DNA from: Firmicutes bacterium UBA6132
GTDB taxonomy: Bacteria > Bacillota_A > Clostridia > Tissierellales > Sedimentibacteraceae
Assembly: GCA_002435835.1 (NCBI GenBank)
Contig: DIVM01000025.1
Coordinates: forward strand, 1-28,694
Length of the DNA stretch: 28,694 bases
Direction: 5' to 3'
Shown here: one piece after another, positions 1 through 8,307 of the stretch
Layout: each line of letters begins with the position of its first letter
Numbering within the stretch: position 1 is the stretch's first letter
Notes under the pieces: generated by a model
What the model saw: the letters and a program-made list of their open reading frames with translations, nothing else
The model's database searches: none
Told to the model about the DNA's origin: nothing
Position numbers and translations under genes: made by a program

Positions 1-1605
1 AATATTTAATTTGTTTAAATTATAATCAAGGAGGAGTCTTGTTCCAGAACCCCTTTGCCTATTTACAAACCTAATATCTTCTCTTGTTAAATCTTCAAAT
101 TTTGTTATGTTTAATGGATTACCTTTTGCAACTATGAAACCTTGAATTCGGTTAACACATTTTATTAATGCTATTTCTTTGTTAGATAAATATTTATTTA
201 CATATGATTTGTTGTATTCACCTGTTTCCATGTCCAACAAATGTATAGGAGCTATATGTGTTTCACCTGTTTTTAAAGACATTATACCACCCATACTTCC
301 AACATTTGCAGATGAAAGAAAATACTTATTGTTATTTTTGTGCATTATGTCTGAAGCAATATCTATTATAGGATCATGTGAACCGATACAAACAAGTGTA
401 TTTTTAATATTGTCTTCTGTATTTAATAGTTTAACTTCAACTAAAACGCCTGCTTCTATTCCTTCTATGCTTTGTTCAATTTCTAAAACTCCATCTGCTC
501 TAACTAAGGACATGGTCGCTCCTGCACCCCTTGTTAATGGTGTTGCTATATACTTTTCATCCACATACCCAAGTTTTACTCTTACAAATTCATGGTATTT
601 TAGTGATGACATAACTCTTTTAGTTAAAACTGCTTGAACTATTTTACTTTTAGTTTCCATTAAACCTTGATAACCTAAAATTAATTTTTTTGCTATTTCT
701 TCCATTACAAAATATGCTGAAACAGGATACCCAGGTATACCTATAATTGGTTTATTTTTTACAATACCCATCATAACTGGTTTGCCTGGTTTTATTGCTA
801 CGCCATGTATAATTAATTCTCCTACTTCAGAAATAACTGAAGAAGTAAAATCTTCTCTGCCTGCAGATGATCCAGCATTTATTAAAACAATATCATTTTC
901 TTCAGCTGCTTTTATTACAGCGGCTTTTATTAATTCATAATCATCTTTTACTATATTATATCTATTTGGAACTGCGCCCCAATCACTTACTTGTGCAGCA
1001 AATGTTCTTGAATTAAAATCAATAATATCTCCAACTTTTAAATCAGTACCTATTTCTACTAATTCAGTTCCAGTAGGAATTATACCAACAGAAGGTTTTT
1101 TATAAACTTCAATTTTATTTACACCTCCTGCAATTAATGCACCTATATCAACTGGTCTTATTTTATGGTTTGATGGAATAATAAGTTGATTTTCTACTAT
1201 GTCTTCTCCAAGAGGTCTAATATTTTGCCATGGAACAGCTGCTGCGTAAATTTCCACATGATTGTCATCCACTTTTATTAAATCTTCAACCATTATTACA
1301 GCATCAAATTCTTTTAAAATAGGATCCCCTGTATCAACAACTACATAATCTACATTTTCTTGTAACACTATATGATTTCTATCAGAAGCTTTAAAAGTTT
1401 TTTCACTTTTAACTGCAATGCCGTCCATTGCAGATGAATTGTAATGAGGTGATGAAATTAAAGAAAACAGAGCATTAACTGTAATTCTACCATTTGCATC
1501 CCATGTATTTACAACTTCTGTTTTAGAATTTAATTTTCCTAATTTTTTAAAATATATATTAATTGCTTCACTTAATTCATAGTTTGACAAATAAACATTC
1601 TGCAA
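1..1605 (-). CDS. moeA: Molybdopterin molybdotransferase fused to a periplasmic-binding-protein-like domain (3' end outside window)
   Basis: Inserts molybdate or tungstate into adenylylated molybdopterin in the cytoplasm. The frame stays open for 535 codons to base 1. It starts at TTG 1605-1603, six bases after a GGAGG at 1616-1612; the nearby ATG at 1598 is out of frame. MoeA signatures are visible: SSAMDGIAV near the N-terminus, PTGTELV, NAGSSAGREDFT, HGVAIKPGKP and GIPGYPVS. From about residue 398 (VCIGSHDPIID) the protein continues into a domain with SSANVGSMGG and RQRGSGTRLLLD, typical of the LysR-substrate/PBP-like C-terminal domain of long MoeA proteins. Such fusions usually run to about 630 residues, so roughly 100 are missing. 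It is the last visible gene of the tup-mog-moe cluster, 78 bp after the second moeA. The extra domain may sense or deliver the oxyanion; that is inference. Confidence 0.9.
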   Translation of the reverse strand, partial: MQNVYLSNYELSEAINIYFKKLGKLNSKTEVVNTWDANGRITVNALFSLISSPHYNSSAMDGIAVKSEKTFKASDRNHIVLQENVDYVVVDTGDPILKEFDAVIMVEDLIKVDDNHVEIYAAAVPWQNIRPLGEDIVENQLIIPSNHKIRPVDIGALIAGGVNKIEVYKKPSVGIIPTGTELVEIGTDLKVGDIIDFNSRTFAAQVSDWGAVPNRYNIVKDDYELIKAAVIKAAEENDIVLINAGSSAGREDFTSSVISEVGELIIHGVAIKPGKPVMMGIVKNKPIIGIPGYPVSAYFVMEEIAKKLILGYQGLMETKSKIVQAVLTKRVMSSLKYHEFVRVKLGYVDEKYIATPLTRGAGATMSLVRADGVLEIEQSIEGIEAGVLVEVKLLNTEDNIKNTLVCIGSHDPIIDIASDIMHKNNNKYFLSSANVGSMGGIMSLKTGETHIAPIHLLDMETGEYNKSYVNKYLSNKEIALIKCVNRIQGFIVAKGNPLNITKFEDLTREDIRFVNRQRGSGTRLLLDYNLNKLNI

Positions 1606-1683
1606 TTTAAACCTCCGTTATTTGCGGTATTTATAATTTTCGTTATATTATTTTAACAATAACGCTATTTGCATTATTAACAT

Positions 1684-2910
1684 TTAAAATTTATATACGT
1701 CAACAAATTGACCTTCTTTAATACCTTCTTCATTTCTTTCTATTTTAACATAACCCCATGCTTTTGAAAATCCTGTTATGAGACCTGATTTTCCAAAAAT
1801 GGGTTTTGCAATTATTTCTTCATTTTCTTCTGACAGAATTACTGGAAGATATTCTTCCCTTCCTTTTGCTCCATGATAATTTATTGCAAATTTACACTTA
1901 ACAGGATATGAAATTTCATGAAAGTTTAAAATTTTATCAATATAATATTTAACCATTGTTTTAAAAATTACAGCACATGCAAGCGGGTGTCCTGGAAGAC
2001 CAAAAATTATTTTATTATTAGCTTTTCCTATTATAGTTGGTTTTCCTGGTTTAACTGAAATTCCGTGCACTAAAACTCCTTCATCACCTAATGAATTAAT
2101 TACATTTACAGTGTGATCTTTTTTTCCTACGGAACTTCCACCAGACATTAGAACTATATCACATTCTTCTACTGCTTTTTCAACAGTTTGCTTTAATAAA
2201 TTAAAATCATCTTTAATTAGACCATATTTCTTTGGTTCGCATCCGCTTTCAACACAGAGAGAATATAATAAATATGTATTTATATCTCTTATTTGACCGA
2301 TTTTTGGGGTTTCTTCACAATCAACTATTTCATCACCTGTGGATATAATTCCAATAACTGGTGCTTTATATACTTCTATTTTACTGATTCCTAAACTTGA
2401 TAATACTCCGATTTCATAAGCTCGAAGTTTAGTGCCCTTTTTTATTACTATTTCACCTTTTTTAATATCTTCACCAATATCTATTACATTTTCATTTGTA
2501 GAAACAGGTTTTTCACCAAGAATTGTATTTTCATCAAGCTTTTGTGTGTATTCAATCATTATTACAGAATCAGATTTACAAGGAAGCATGCCACCTGTTG
2601 GGACATAATAGCAATCTCCTGGCATTTTTATTTCACCTATTGCTTCTTCTCCCATTAATATTTCACCTTTATAATTTAAAAATGCTGGAATTGATTCGCT
2701 TGCTCCAAATAAATCTCTTGATAAAACAGCATAACCATCAACTGTTGACCTTTTAAAATCAGGTACGTTAACAGATGCTTTAATATCATCTTTAATTATT
2801 CTGCCAGTCGCTTCAATAATATTTATAGTTTCAATTTGCATTTCATAAATAAAATTATCATCTATTAAATTTTTAGTATCTTTTACTGTAAATACTTTGA
2901 ATAAGTTCAT
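1684..2910 (-). CDS. moeA: Molybdopterin molybdotransferase MoeA
   Basis: A 408-residue standard-length MoeA, catalysing metal insertion into adenylylated molybdopterin. Signatures in order: RSTVDGYAVLSRD near residue 55, VPTGGMLPCKSD, IISTGDEIV, the MPT-binding MSGGSSVGKKDHT, HGISVKPGKPT and FGLPGHPLAC. The C-terminal beta-barrel domain IV follows. GGAGT lies about 8 bases before the ATG. It sits between mogA (41 bp upstream) and the long MoeA fusion (78 bp downstream), all on the minus strand, so the cluster makes two different MoeA proteins. In archaea and anaerobic bacteria paired MoeA proteins have been proposed to divide Mo and W insertion; which does which cannot be read here. Confidence 0.95.
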   Translation of the reverse strand: MNLFKVFTVKDTKNLIDDNFIYEMQIETINIIEATGRIIKDDIKASVNVPDFKRSTVDGYAVLSRDLFGASESIPAFLNYKGEILMGEEAIGEIKMPGDCYYVPTGGMLPCKSDSVIMIEYTQKLDENTILGEKPVSTNENVIDIGEDIKKGEIVIKKGTKLRAYEIGVLSSLGISKIEVYKAPVIGIISTGDEIVDCEETPKIGQIRDINTYLLYSLCVESGCEPKKYGLIKDDFNLLKQTVEKAVEECDIVLMSGGSSVGKKDHTVNVINSLGDEGVLVHGISVKPGKPTIIGKANNKIIFGLPGHPLACAVIFKTMVKYYIDKILNFHEISYPVKCKFAINYHGAKGREEYLPVILSEENEEIIAKPIFGKSGLITGFSKAWGYVKIERNEEGIKEGQFVDVYKF

Positions 2911-2951
2911 ATAGTACTCCTAACTGATGTATGTCTTCACGTGTACTTTTT

Positions 2952-3443
2952 CTATTTTCTTGCACATTCACTTGCTGTGCCGTTTAAAATTTCTATACCA
3001 TGTGGAAGTGCCGGTAAAACAAATTGTAAGTTTTCAACAGCTCCTTTTGGACTTCCTGGTAGGTTAATTATTAGTGTATTATTTCTAATTCCTGCTATAG
3101 CTCTTGATAACATTGCTTTAGGAGTTATTTGAAGTGATTTGTAACGCATTGCTTCACATATTCCCGGAGCTTGTTTTTTTATAACTTTTAATGTAGCTTC
3201 TGGAGTAATATCTCTTTTTGAAAAACCTGTTCCACCATTTGTAAGTATTAAATCGAGGTTAAGCTCATCTGACATATATATTAATTGATCACAAATTATT
3301 TCTATTTCATCAGGTACTATTTTGTAATATTCTACTTCATATAATTCTTTATCAAGTGCTTCTTTTATTGCGGGACCAGTTCCATCTTCCCTTTGTCCTT
3401 TTGATCCTTTATCGCTGATTGTTAATATTCCAGTTCTTATCAT
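2952..3443 (-). CDS. mogA: Molybdopterin adenylyltransferase (MogA/MoaB family)
   Basis: A 163-residue single-domain protein that adenylylates molybdopterin before metal insertion by MoeA. Family motifs: TISDKGSKGQREDGTGP at the N-terminus, LILTNGGTGFSKRDITPEAT in the middle (the TGGTG/RD-TPEA signature) and NLPGSPKGAVENLQF near the end. The start is ATG 3443 behind GGAGG with 7-base spacing. It is 41 bp upstream of moeA and 73 bp downstream of tupC, so it probably belongs to the same transcript as the tungstate transporter. MogA and MoaB share this fold and are hard to separate by sequence; the reaction is the same in most bacteria. Confidence 0.93.
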   Translation of the reverse strand: MIRTGILTISDKGSKGQREDGTGPAIKEALDKELYEVEYYKIVPDEIEIICDQLIYMSDELNLDLILTNGGTGFSKRDITPEATLKVIKKQAPGICEAMRYKSLQITPKAMLSRAIAGIRNNTLIINLPGSPKGAVENLQFVLPALPHGIEILNGTASECARK

Positions 3444-3516
3444 TTTAAACCTCCATTTTGATATATATTTTTAAAAGCACCTTATAATATCCGTGTATCA
3501 ATTATACTAAAGATGC

Positions 3517-4212
3517 TTAAATGTTCAATATTTGCTTTACAAGTTTATTCTCTGGGTTTTTTAAAACTTTATTCTTATTACCCATTTCAATAATTTTTCC
3601 TTTGTCCATAAAAATGACGCAATCTGCTACTCTCATTGCCTGATTTACATCATGGGTAACTATTATTATAGTTTTTTTATTTTGTTTCATATCTAAAATT
3701 AATTTTTCTGCTATCATAGAGCTTTCTATGTCCATGCTTGCAGTTGGTTCATCAAGAATTGTAAGTTCTGTTTCAAGCACTGCAGTTCTTAAAAGTGCAA
3801 TTTTAGCTCTTTCACCACCCGAAAGCCATTTTGATTTTTTGTTTAACAAATTTTCTATGTTAAAATACGATTTATATTTTTCAAACGCATAGTTGATTTC
3901 TATTTCATTAAATTTTCTAAATTTTAATCCTCTTATAATATTTTCTTTTGCTGTTATATTAAATAAATACGGTTTTTGAACCATTACAGAAATTTCTTTT
4001 TTTATATCTATATTTAAAGTTTTTCCATCATATAAAATATTACCACCGCTTAACTGGTATAAACCAGAAATACAGTTAATGAGCGTGCTTTTTCCGCTTC
4101 CATTTGAGCCGAGTATAACATAAATATTATTTTCCTCAAAATTTAGTTCATCTATATCAAGGACTTTCGTTTTATTATATTCCTTAAATGCTTTTTTTAT
4201 AATAATGTTCAT
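3517..4212 (-). CDS. tupC: Tungstate ABC transporter, ATP-binding protein
   Basis: ATPase subunit of the Tup importer. Walker A GSNGSGKS, Q-loop VMVQKPYLF, signature LSGGERAKIALLR, Walker B LTILDEPTASMD and the H-loop IIVTHDV are all present. A longer frame is open to base 4278, but those 22 residues would overlap tupB. I prefer the ATG at 4212, one base after the tupB stop, giving 231 residues and tight translational coupling (AAGG lies about 11 bases upstream, inside the tupB end). Family assignment rests on the neighbouring TupA-type binding protein and TupB-type permease; the ATPase alone would only say oxyanion/amino-acid type ABC importer. Confidence 0.9.
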   Translation of the reverse strand: MNIIIKKAFKEYNKTKVLDIDELNFEENNIYVILGSNGSGKSTLINCISGLYQLSGGNILYDGKTLNIDIKKEISVMVQKPYLFNITAKENIIRGLKFRKFNEIEINYAFEKYKSYFNIENLLNKKSKWLSGGERAKIALLRTAVLETELTILDEPTASMDIESSMIAEKLILDMKQNKKTIIIVTHDVNQAMRVADCVIFMDKGKIIEMGNKNKVLKNPENKLVKQILNI

Positions 4213-4213
4213 A

Positions 4214-4882
4214 TTATTCACTACCTTTGAGATTATATAAAATTGAGTTAATAGTAAAGGAAATAAACAATAATACAAATCCTATGAAAACTGCTTCATT
4301 AAAATTGCCCTTTCCAGTTTCAAGGGCGATATAGGTTGTCATAACCCTTGTTGCCCCTTTAATATTGCCCCCCACCATCATAACAGCTCCTACTTCTGAA
4401 ATAGCTCTTCCAAAACCTGCAGTGACAACTGATAAAAGTTGTAGTTTACATTCTTTTAATATGGTAAAAAATGTGTCTTTTTTGCTTGCTCCAAGAGAAA
4501 TACAAGTAAATTCTATTTCTTTACATATTTCTGAAACTGATGATACTGTAAGCCCTAATATTATTGGAAAAACAAGAAGTGTTTGAGAAATAATCATAGC
4601 TGTTGGGGTAAATAGAAGTTGTAAACTTCCTAAAGGTCCTTTTCTTGATAAAAGCATGTAAACTAAAAGACCTATTAAAACAGGAGGTAAACTCATGAGG
4701 GTATTAGTTACCCTCATAAGTAGTTTTTTTATTTTAAAATCATTTAAAGAAATATAGATTCCTAAACTTAATCCTAAACAAGATGAAATTAAGGTTGAAG
4801 AAACAGATACTATTAAAGACAAACCAATAACTGTAAATATATCATTGTATGTTTTTAAAAAATCTATAATAAAATTCATCAT
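4214..4882 (-). CDS. tupB: Tungstate ABC transporter, permease
   Basis: Membrane permease with about five hydrophobic segments and the ATPase-coupling EAA-like loop (EFTCISLGASKKDTFFTIL). Length, about 223 residues, is typical of TupB. The frame is open upstream to an ATG at 4909, but that ATG has no ribosome binding site, whereas AGGTGA lies 4 bases before the ATG at 4882 and 7 before a second ATG at 4879; I chose 4882. It follows tupA after about 110 bp containing a tetranucleotide repeat, and its stop is one base from the tupC start. With TupA and TupC it forms a high-affinity tungstate importer feeding the cofactor genes downstream. Confidence 0.92.
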   Translation of the reverse strand: MMNFIIDFLKTYNDIFTVIGLSLIVSVSSTLISSCLGLSLGIYISLNDFKIKKLLMRVTNTLMSLPPVLIGLLVYMLLSRKGPLGSLQLLFTPTAMIISQTLLVFPIILGLTVSSVSEICKEIEFTCISLGASKKDTFFTILKECKLQLLSVVTAGFGRAISEVGAVMMVGGNIKGATRVMTTYIALETGKGNFNEAVFIGFVLLFISFTINSILYNLKGSE

Positions 4883-4909
4883 TAACTCACCTATTTTTTC
4901 TTTTCGCAT

Positions 4910-4948
<39 letters not shown>

Positions 4949-4994
4949 AAAATTAGAATATTCATTCATTATCTTATTGAAAATTTTTCTAAGA

Positions 4995-5885
4995 TTATTT
5001 TGCGTTTGGAACAAACAATGGTTCACCAAATTCTTCAACGCCATATTCAGCTATTAAGTTTTGTCCTTCTTCAGAAAGTATCCAATCTATAAATTCCTGA
5101 GCTTCAGCTTTTTTTATTGGATATTTATCGGGGTTGACCATAATAACGCCATATTGATTATACATTTTATCATTTTTTTCTATAACTATTTGAAGATCAA
5201 GCTCATCCTTCATTGAAAGATACGTTGCTCTGTCAGTTAAAGTATATCCACCTTTTTCTGCTGCCATTTGTAAAACTGCACCCATTCCAGTTCCAGCAGA
5301 AACATACCAGTCTCCTTCTGGAGTTATAGAGGCATCTTTCCAATAAGCTTTTTCTTTTGTATGTGTACCCGAATCATCACCCCTTGATATAAAGGTTGAT
5401 TTAGTATCTGCTAATAATTTAAAAGCTGCTATTGGATCATTTGGTGTACTTGTTTTTAATCCTGCAGGATCATTTTTCGGCCCAACTATTATGAAATCAT
5501 TGTACATAACATCAAATCTTTCAACACCAAATCCACCTTTTACAAATTCTTCTTCTTGAGCTTTAGCATGTACTAAAAGTGCATCAGCATCTCCATTTTT
5601 TCCAAGTTCAAGAGCTGCACCAGTTCCTTTTGCCACAACATTAACTTTTATATTTGTTTTTTCTTTAAATTTAGGAAGCAAGAAATCTAACAATCCCGAA
5701 TCCTCTGTACTTGTAGTTGTTGCTAAAATCATAGATGCTTCTTCTGCTGGCTGATCTGCAGGTTGTTGTTCAGCTGGCTTTTGTTCAGCTGGTTTTTGGG
5801 ATGAGCATGCTGTTAATGACAACGCAAATATAAATGTCAATAAAGCTATTAATAATCCCTTTTGTACTTTTTTAGTTTTTTTCAT
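4995..5885 (-). CDS. tupA: Tungstate-binding lipoprotein
   Basis: A 296-residue extracellular solute-binding protein. The signal peptide ends in lipobox LTAC with Cys27, so it should be a lipid-anchored receptor. A low-complexity linker of repeated KPAEQ/QPA units (residues about 30-48) follows. The mature domain starts with LATTTSTEDSGLLD, the TTTS oxyanion-binding motif of TupA/WtpA-type proteins, and also holds VAKGTGAALELG, SRGDDSGTHTKEKAYW and SAGTGMGAVLQMA, all classic for TupA. GGAG lies about 7 bases before the ATG. It is the first gene of the tup-mog-moe cluster and directly follows a Moco-type riboswitch, which explains how cofactor level could control tungstate uptake. Confidence 0.95.
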   Translation of the reverse strand: MKKTKKVQKGLLIALLTFIFALSLTACSSQKPAEQKPAEQQPADQPAEEASMILATTTSTEDSGLLDFLLPKFKEKTNIKVNVVAKGTGAALELGKNGDADALLVHAKAQEEEFVKGGFGVERFDVMYNDFIIVGPKNDPAGLKTSTPNDPIAAFKLLADTKSTFISRGDDSGTHTKEKAYWKDASITPEGDWYVSAGTGMGAVLQMAAEKGGYTLTDRATYLSMKDELDLQIVIEKNDKMYNQYGVIMVNPDKYPIKKAEAQEFIDWILSEEGQNLIAEYGVEEFGEPLFVPNAK

Positions 5886-5915
5886 AAAAAAACTCCTTTC
5901 ATATATGTAATTTAT

Positions 5916-6030
5916 TATACGAAAAGAGATGCCTCTGGCATTCTCCTTTCCAACAGGAGGCTTAGCTGTTTCCAGTTAAACCCTAACGGCTGTTATTTCA
6001 TGGCTTAGCTTTAGAAATAATAGCTCGGAG
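5916..6030 (-). promoter_or_regulatory. Moco/Tuco-type riboswitch in the tupA leader
   Basis: The roughly 150-nt tupA leader contains a dense set of helices. GCUAUUAUUUC pairs with GAAAUAACAGC with one mismatch. UUAG and CUAA flank the CUG-GAAA-CAG stem with a GNRA tetraloop. CUCCU (5959-5955) pairs with AGGAG (5947-5943) around GUUGGAA, and AUGCC-AGA-GGCAU follows. The order and the conserved-looking strings (GCCGUUAGGG, GGAAAC, GCCUCC-GUUGG-AAAGGAG) fit the Moco RNA motif, known upstream of molybdopterin and Mo/W transport genes. The downstream tungstate importer supports it. Boundaries are approximate; an Infernal search with the Moco covariance model would settle it. Confidence 0.85.
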
Positions 6031-6048
6031 ATAAATATTCATATTATA

Positions 6049-6077
6049 ATTTTAGCTGTATTTACAACATTTGTCAA
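6049..6077 (-). promoter_or_regulatory. Sigma-A promoter of the tup-mog-moe cluster
   Basis: TTGACA (6077-6072), a 17-base spacer and TAAAAT (6054-6049) on the minus strand. The start of transcription would fall near 6042, just before the riboswitch. Confidence 0.85.
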
Positions 6078-6129
6078 CAGAAAAATGTTTTCACGTTTTT
6101 ACTTGCATTACATAATTATATTTAATAAA

Positions 6130-7494
6130 TTAGCGCGGCACTTTAAACTCTACAATAACTTTTGTTTTTTTACCTTGTTCACTTATTACATTTATAGTGC
6201 CATCATGAGCGTCTACTAAAGCTTTTGTAATTGTAAGCCCAATACCCATTCCACCAGTTTTTCTGTTTCTTGAAATGTCACTCCTATAAAATCTTTCAAA
6301 AATATATTTTAAATCTTCCTTTGGTATTCCTATTCCGGAATCTTCAACTTCTATAATTATTTTATCTTTATTTTGTTTTAAATCTACAAAAACATTCCCA
6401 TTTTCATTTGTATATTTGTATGCATTTGAAATGATATTTATGAAAATTCTTGTTAGTCTTTCTTCATCTCCTAAAAAATAAATATTTTCTTCTATGGATT
6501 TTTTAATATTTATATTTTTGCTTATAAACATGGGTTCAAAACTTGTAACTATATTATTTATTAAATTAGACAAATTTACATTTGTTATATTTAATTTTAT
6601 ATTATCATTTTCAACAGTTGATAAATCTGCTAATTCATTTATTAATTTTGTAAGCCTTGTAATTTCATCGTGAATTATAGATAATTTTTCTAAATCAGGT
6701 TTCCAAACTCCATCCATAAAAGCTTCTATATGGCTTTGAATTGTTGCAATAGGTGTTCTAAGTTCATGAGCTAAATCATTTGTCATTCTTTTTCTTAAAG
6801 CTTCTTGATAATCAAGCTTTTCTGAAAGTTCTTTAATTGATAAAGATAAATCGTGCAGTTCATAAGTATTTGTTTTTACTTCATTTAATTTTTTATATTT
6901 ACCTTTTTCAATTAACTTTGCATTTTCTTTAATTAAATAAATAGGATTTAAAAATTTTTTCGAAATATGCATACTTAAAATTATTGCAAAAAATAATGAA
7001 AAAATAAAAGCAATAGCAAAAACAGTATTAATAGTACTTAAAAATTGTTTATCTTCAAAATTTGACAGCATACTTTTAGGTCTACCTATATCAATTGATC
7101 CTGCTAAATTACCATCAAAATTAAATGGATAATTTTTATATTCAGTATCAACATCATTTAACATATTTTCTGTAACAGGAATATTAAATATATTCTCTTG
7201 GTTACTTGAATTATATAATATTTTTCCATCTTTATCTCTGATTATTATATTAATATTTTCACTTAAAGTATAATGCATAATACTCATTTGAAACTGATAA
7301 TTCATTTCACCATTTCCACTATACTCACGTTCTACGTACTGAATAATATTAGCATCATCTTGAATTCTTATATTTTCAACATAATTTGAAAACAATACAT
7401 AAATGCTTATATTTGAGGTAATAGAAATAAATACAATGGAAAGAGTAGATATTAAAATAAAATATTTTCTTAGCTGTGCATTTATTCTTATCAT
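6130..7494 (-). CDS. HAMP-domain sensor histidine kinase
   Basis: A 454-residue membrane sensor kinase. TM1 is about residues 10-35, an extracytoplasmic sensor of about 115 residues follows, TM2 is about 155-177, then HAMP. The HisKA box is LAHELRTPIA with the phosphorylatable His243. ATPase motifs follow: N box NIISNAYKYT, G1 VEDSGIGIPKED, F box IFERFYR and G2 GGMGIGLTITK. Its ATG overlaps the regulator's stop by 4 bases (ATGA), so the two are translationally coupled. The periplasmic domain shows no motif that names a signal. The adjacent HMA/cupredoxin gene suggests envelope or metal stress, which is inference only. Confidence 0.95.
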   Translation of the reverse strand: MIRINAQLRKYFILISTLSIVFISITSNISIYVLFSNYVENIRIQDDANIIQYVEREYSGNGEMNYQFQMSIMHYTLSENINIIIRDKDGKILYNSSNQENIFNIPVTENMLNDVDTEYKNYPFNFDGNLAGSIDIGRPKSMLSNFEDKQFLSTINTVFAIAFIFSLFFAIILSMHISKKFLNPIYLIKENAKLIEKGKYKKLNEVKTNTYELHDLSLSIKELSEKLDYQEALRKRMTNDLAHELRTPIATIQSHIEAFMDGVWKPDLEKLSIIHDEITRLTKLINELADLSTVENDNIKLNITNVNLSNLINNIVTSFEPMFISKNINIKKSIEENIYFLGDEERLTRIFINIISNAYKYTNENGNVFVDLKQNKDKIIIEVEDSGIGIPKEDLKYIFERFYRSDISRNRKTGGMGIGLTITKALVDAHDGTINVISEQGKKTKVIVEFKVPR

Positions 7495-8183
7495 CGTTCA
7501 CCTTCAAATTTATAACCCACACCATGAACTGTTACAATATATTGTGGTTCTTTTGCATTATTTTCTATTTTTTGGCGCAAGTTTTTAATATGTGTATCAA
7601 CTGTTCTGTCATAACCTTCAAAATCATACCCAAAAGCAATGCTAACAAGTTGACCTCTTGTATAAACTTTATGAGGGTTTTGTGCAAGTGTTAATAAAAC
7701 CTTAAATTCATTTGGTGTTAAATTTATTGTTTCTCCATTCTTTTTAACTACATGCTTTGGAATATCAATATATAAATCATTGGAATTAAAAACTAAAACA
7801 TCTGATATAGCAGCATTTCCTCTTGAACGTCTTAAAATAGCCCTTACCCTTCCCACAAGTTCTCTTGGGCTAAATGGCTTTGTTAAATAATCATCTGCAC
7901 CAATATATAATCCTGTAACCTTATCATCTTCACTACTTTTTGCAGTAAGCATTAATATAGGTACATCGGATTCTTTTCTTATTATTTTACATATTTCTTC
8001 ACCTGATATATCAGGGAGCATTAAATCAAGAATTATAAAATCAGGGTCTATTTCTTCAAATAATTGTAATGCTTTTTTACCATTGTCCGCAGTATAAACA
8101 TCATAGGACTCTATTAATAAATAATCCTTTATTACATTTAATAAGTTAATTTCATCATCAATTACAAGTATTTTTTCATTCAT
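7491..8183 (-). CDS. OmpR/PhoB-family response regulator
   Basis: A 230-residue regulator. The receiver domain has the acidic pair DD(9-10), phosphoacceptor Asp53 in IILDLMLPD, MLTAKSS and the LTKPFSP lysine. The C-terminal winged helix carries LTPNEFKVLL, the recognition-helix region YDRTVDTHIKNLRQKI and VHGVGYKF. AAGGTG lies about 7 bases before the ATG. It is the first gene of a two-gene operon with the kinase. OmpR/PhoB-type regulators bind tandem direct repeats about 10-11 bp apart, the arrangement seen at seven promoters in this window; it is one candidate for the factor acting there, but a partner of the kinase at the right edge is another. Confidence 0.95.
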   Translation of the reverse strand: MNEKILVIDDEINLLNVIKDYLLIESYDVYTADNGKKALQLFEEIDPDFIILDLMLPDISGEEICKIIRKESDVPILMLTAKSSEDDKVTGLYIGADDYLTKPFSPRELVGRVRAILRRSRGNAAISDVLVFNSNDLYIDIPKHVVKKNGETINLTPNEFKVLLTLAQNPHKVYTRGQLVSIAFGYDFEGYDRTVDTHIKNLRQKIENNAKEPQYIVTVHGVGYKFEGER

Positions 8184-8228
8184 TTACGGCACCTTCCCTT
8201 ATTATCCCTTATTTAAAAATTCTAATAC

Positions 8229-8237
8229 ATTATACCA
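8229..8237 (-). promoter_or_regulatory. Extended -10 promoter of the two-component operon
   Basis: TGGTATAAT on the minus strand, i.e. a TGn extended -10 followed by a perfect TATAAT (8234-8229). There is no good -35 at 17 bp. It lies about 45 bp upstream of the regulator start. No 11-bp direct repeats of the kind found elsewhere in the window are present here. Confidence 0.6.
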
Positions 8238-8269
8238 TATCTTATTTAAACTTCCATATGTAATATGAA

Positions 8270-8303
8270 AATAAGCTTTGATAATCATATATCAAAGCTT
8301 ATT
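8270..8303 (-). terminator. Intrinsic terminator after the HMA/cupredoxin gene
   Basis: A perfect 14-bp inverted repeat (AATAAGCTTTGATA and its complement) with a 6-base loop; the minus-strand copy runs into TTTTC. It separates the gene at 8308-10113 from the two-component operon. Confidence 0.8.
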
Positions 8304-8307
8304 TTTG

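Noticed and set aside
179..637. Open plus-strand frame of 152 codons near the left edge
   Set aside because: It lies wholly antisense to the clearly coding MoeA fusion (1-1605, minus) and has no ribosome binding site or recognisable motif.
4213..4278. Longer N-terminus for the tungstate ATPase
   Set aside because: It would overlap tupB by 65 bp, has no ribosome binding site, and adds a hydrophobic segment foreign to ABC ATPases.
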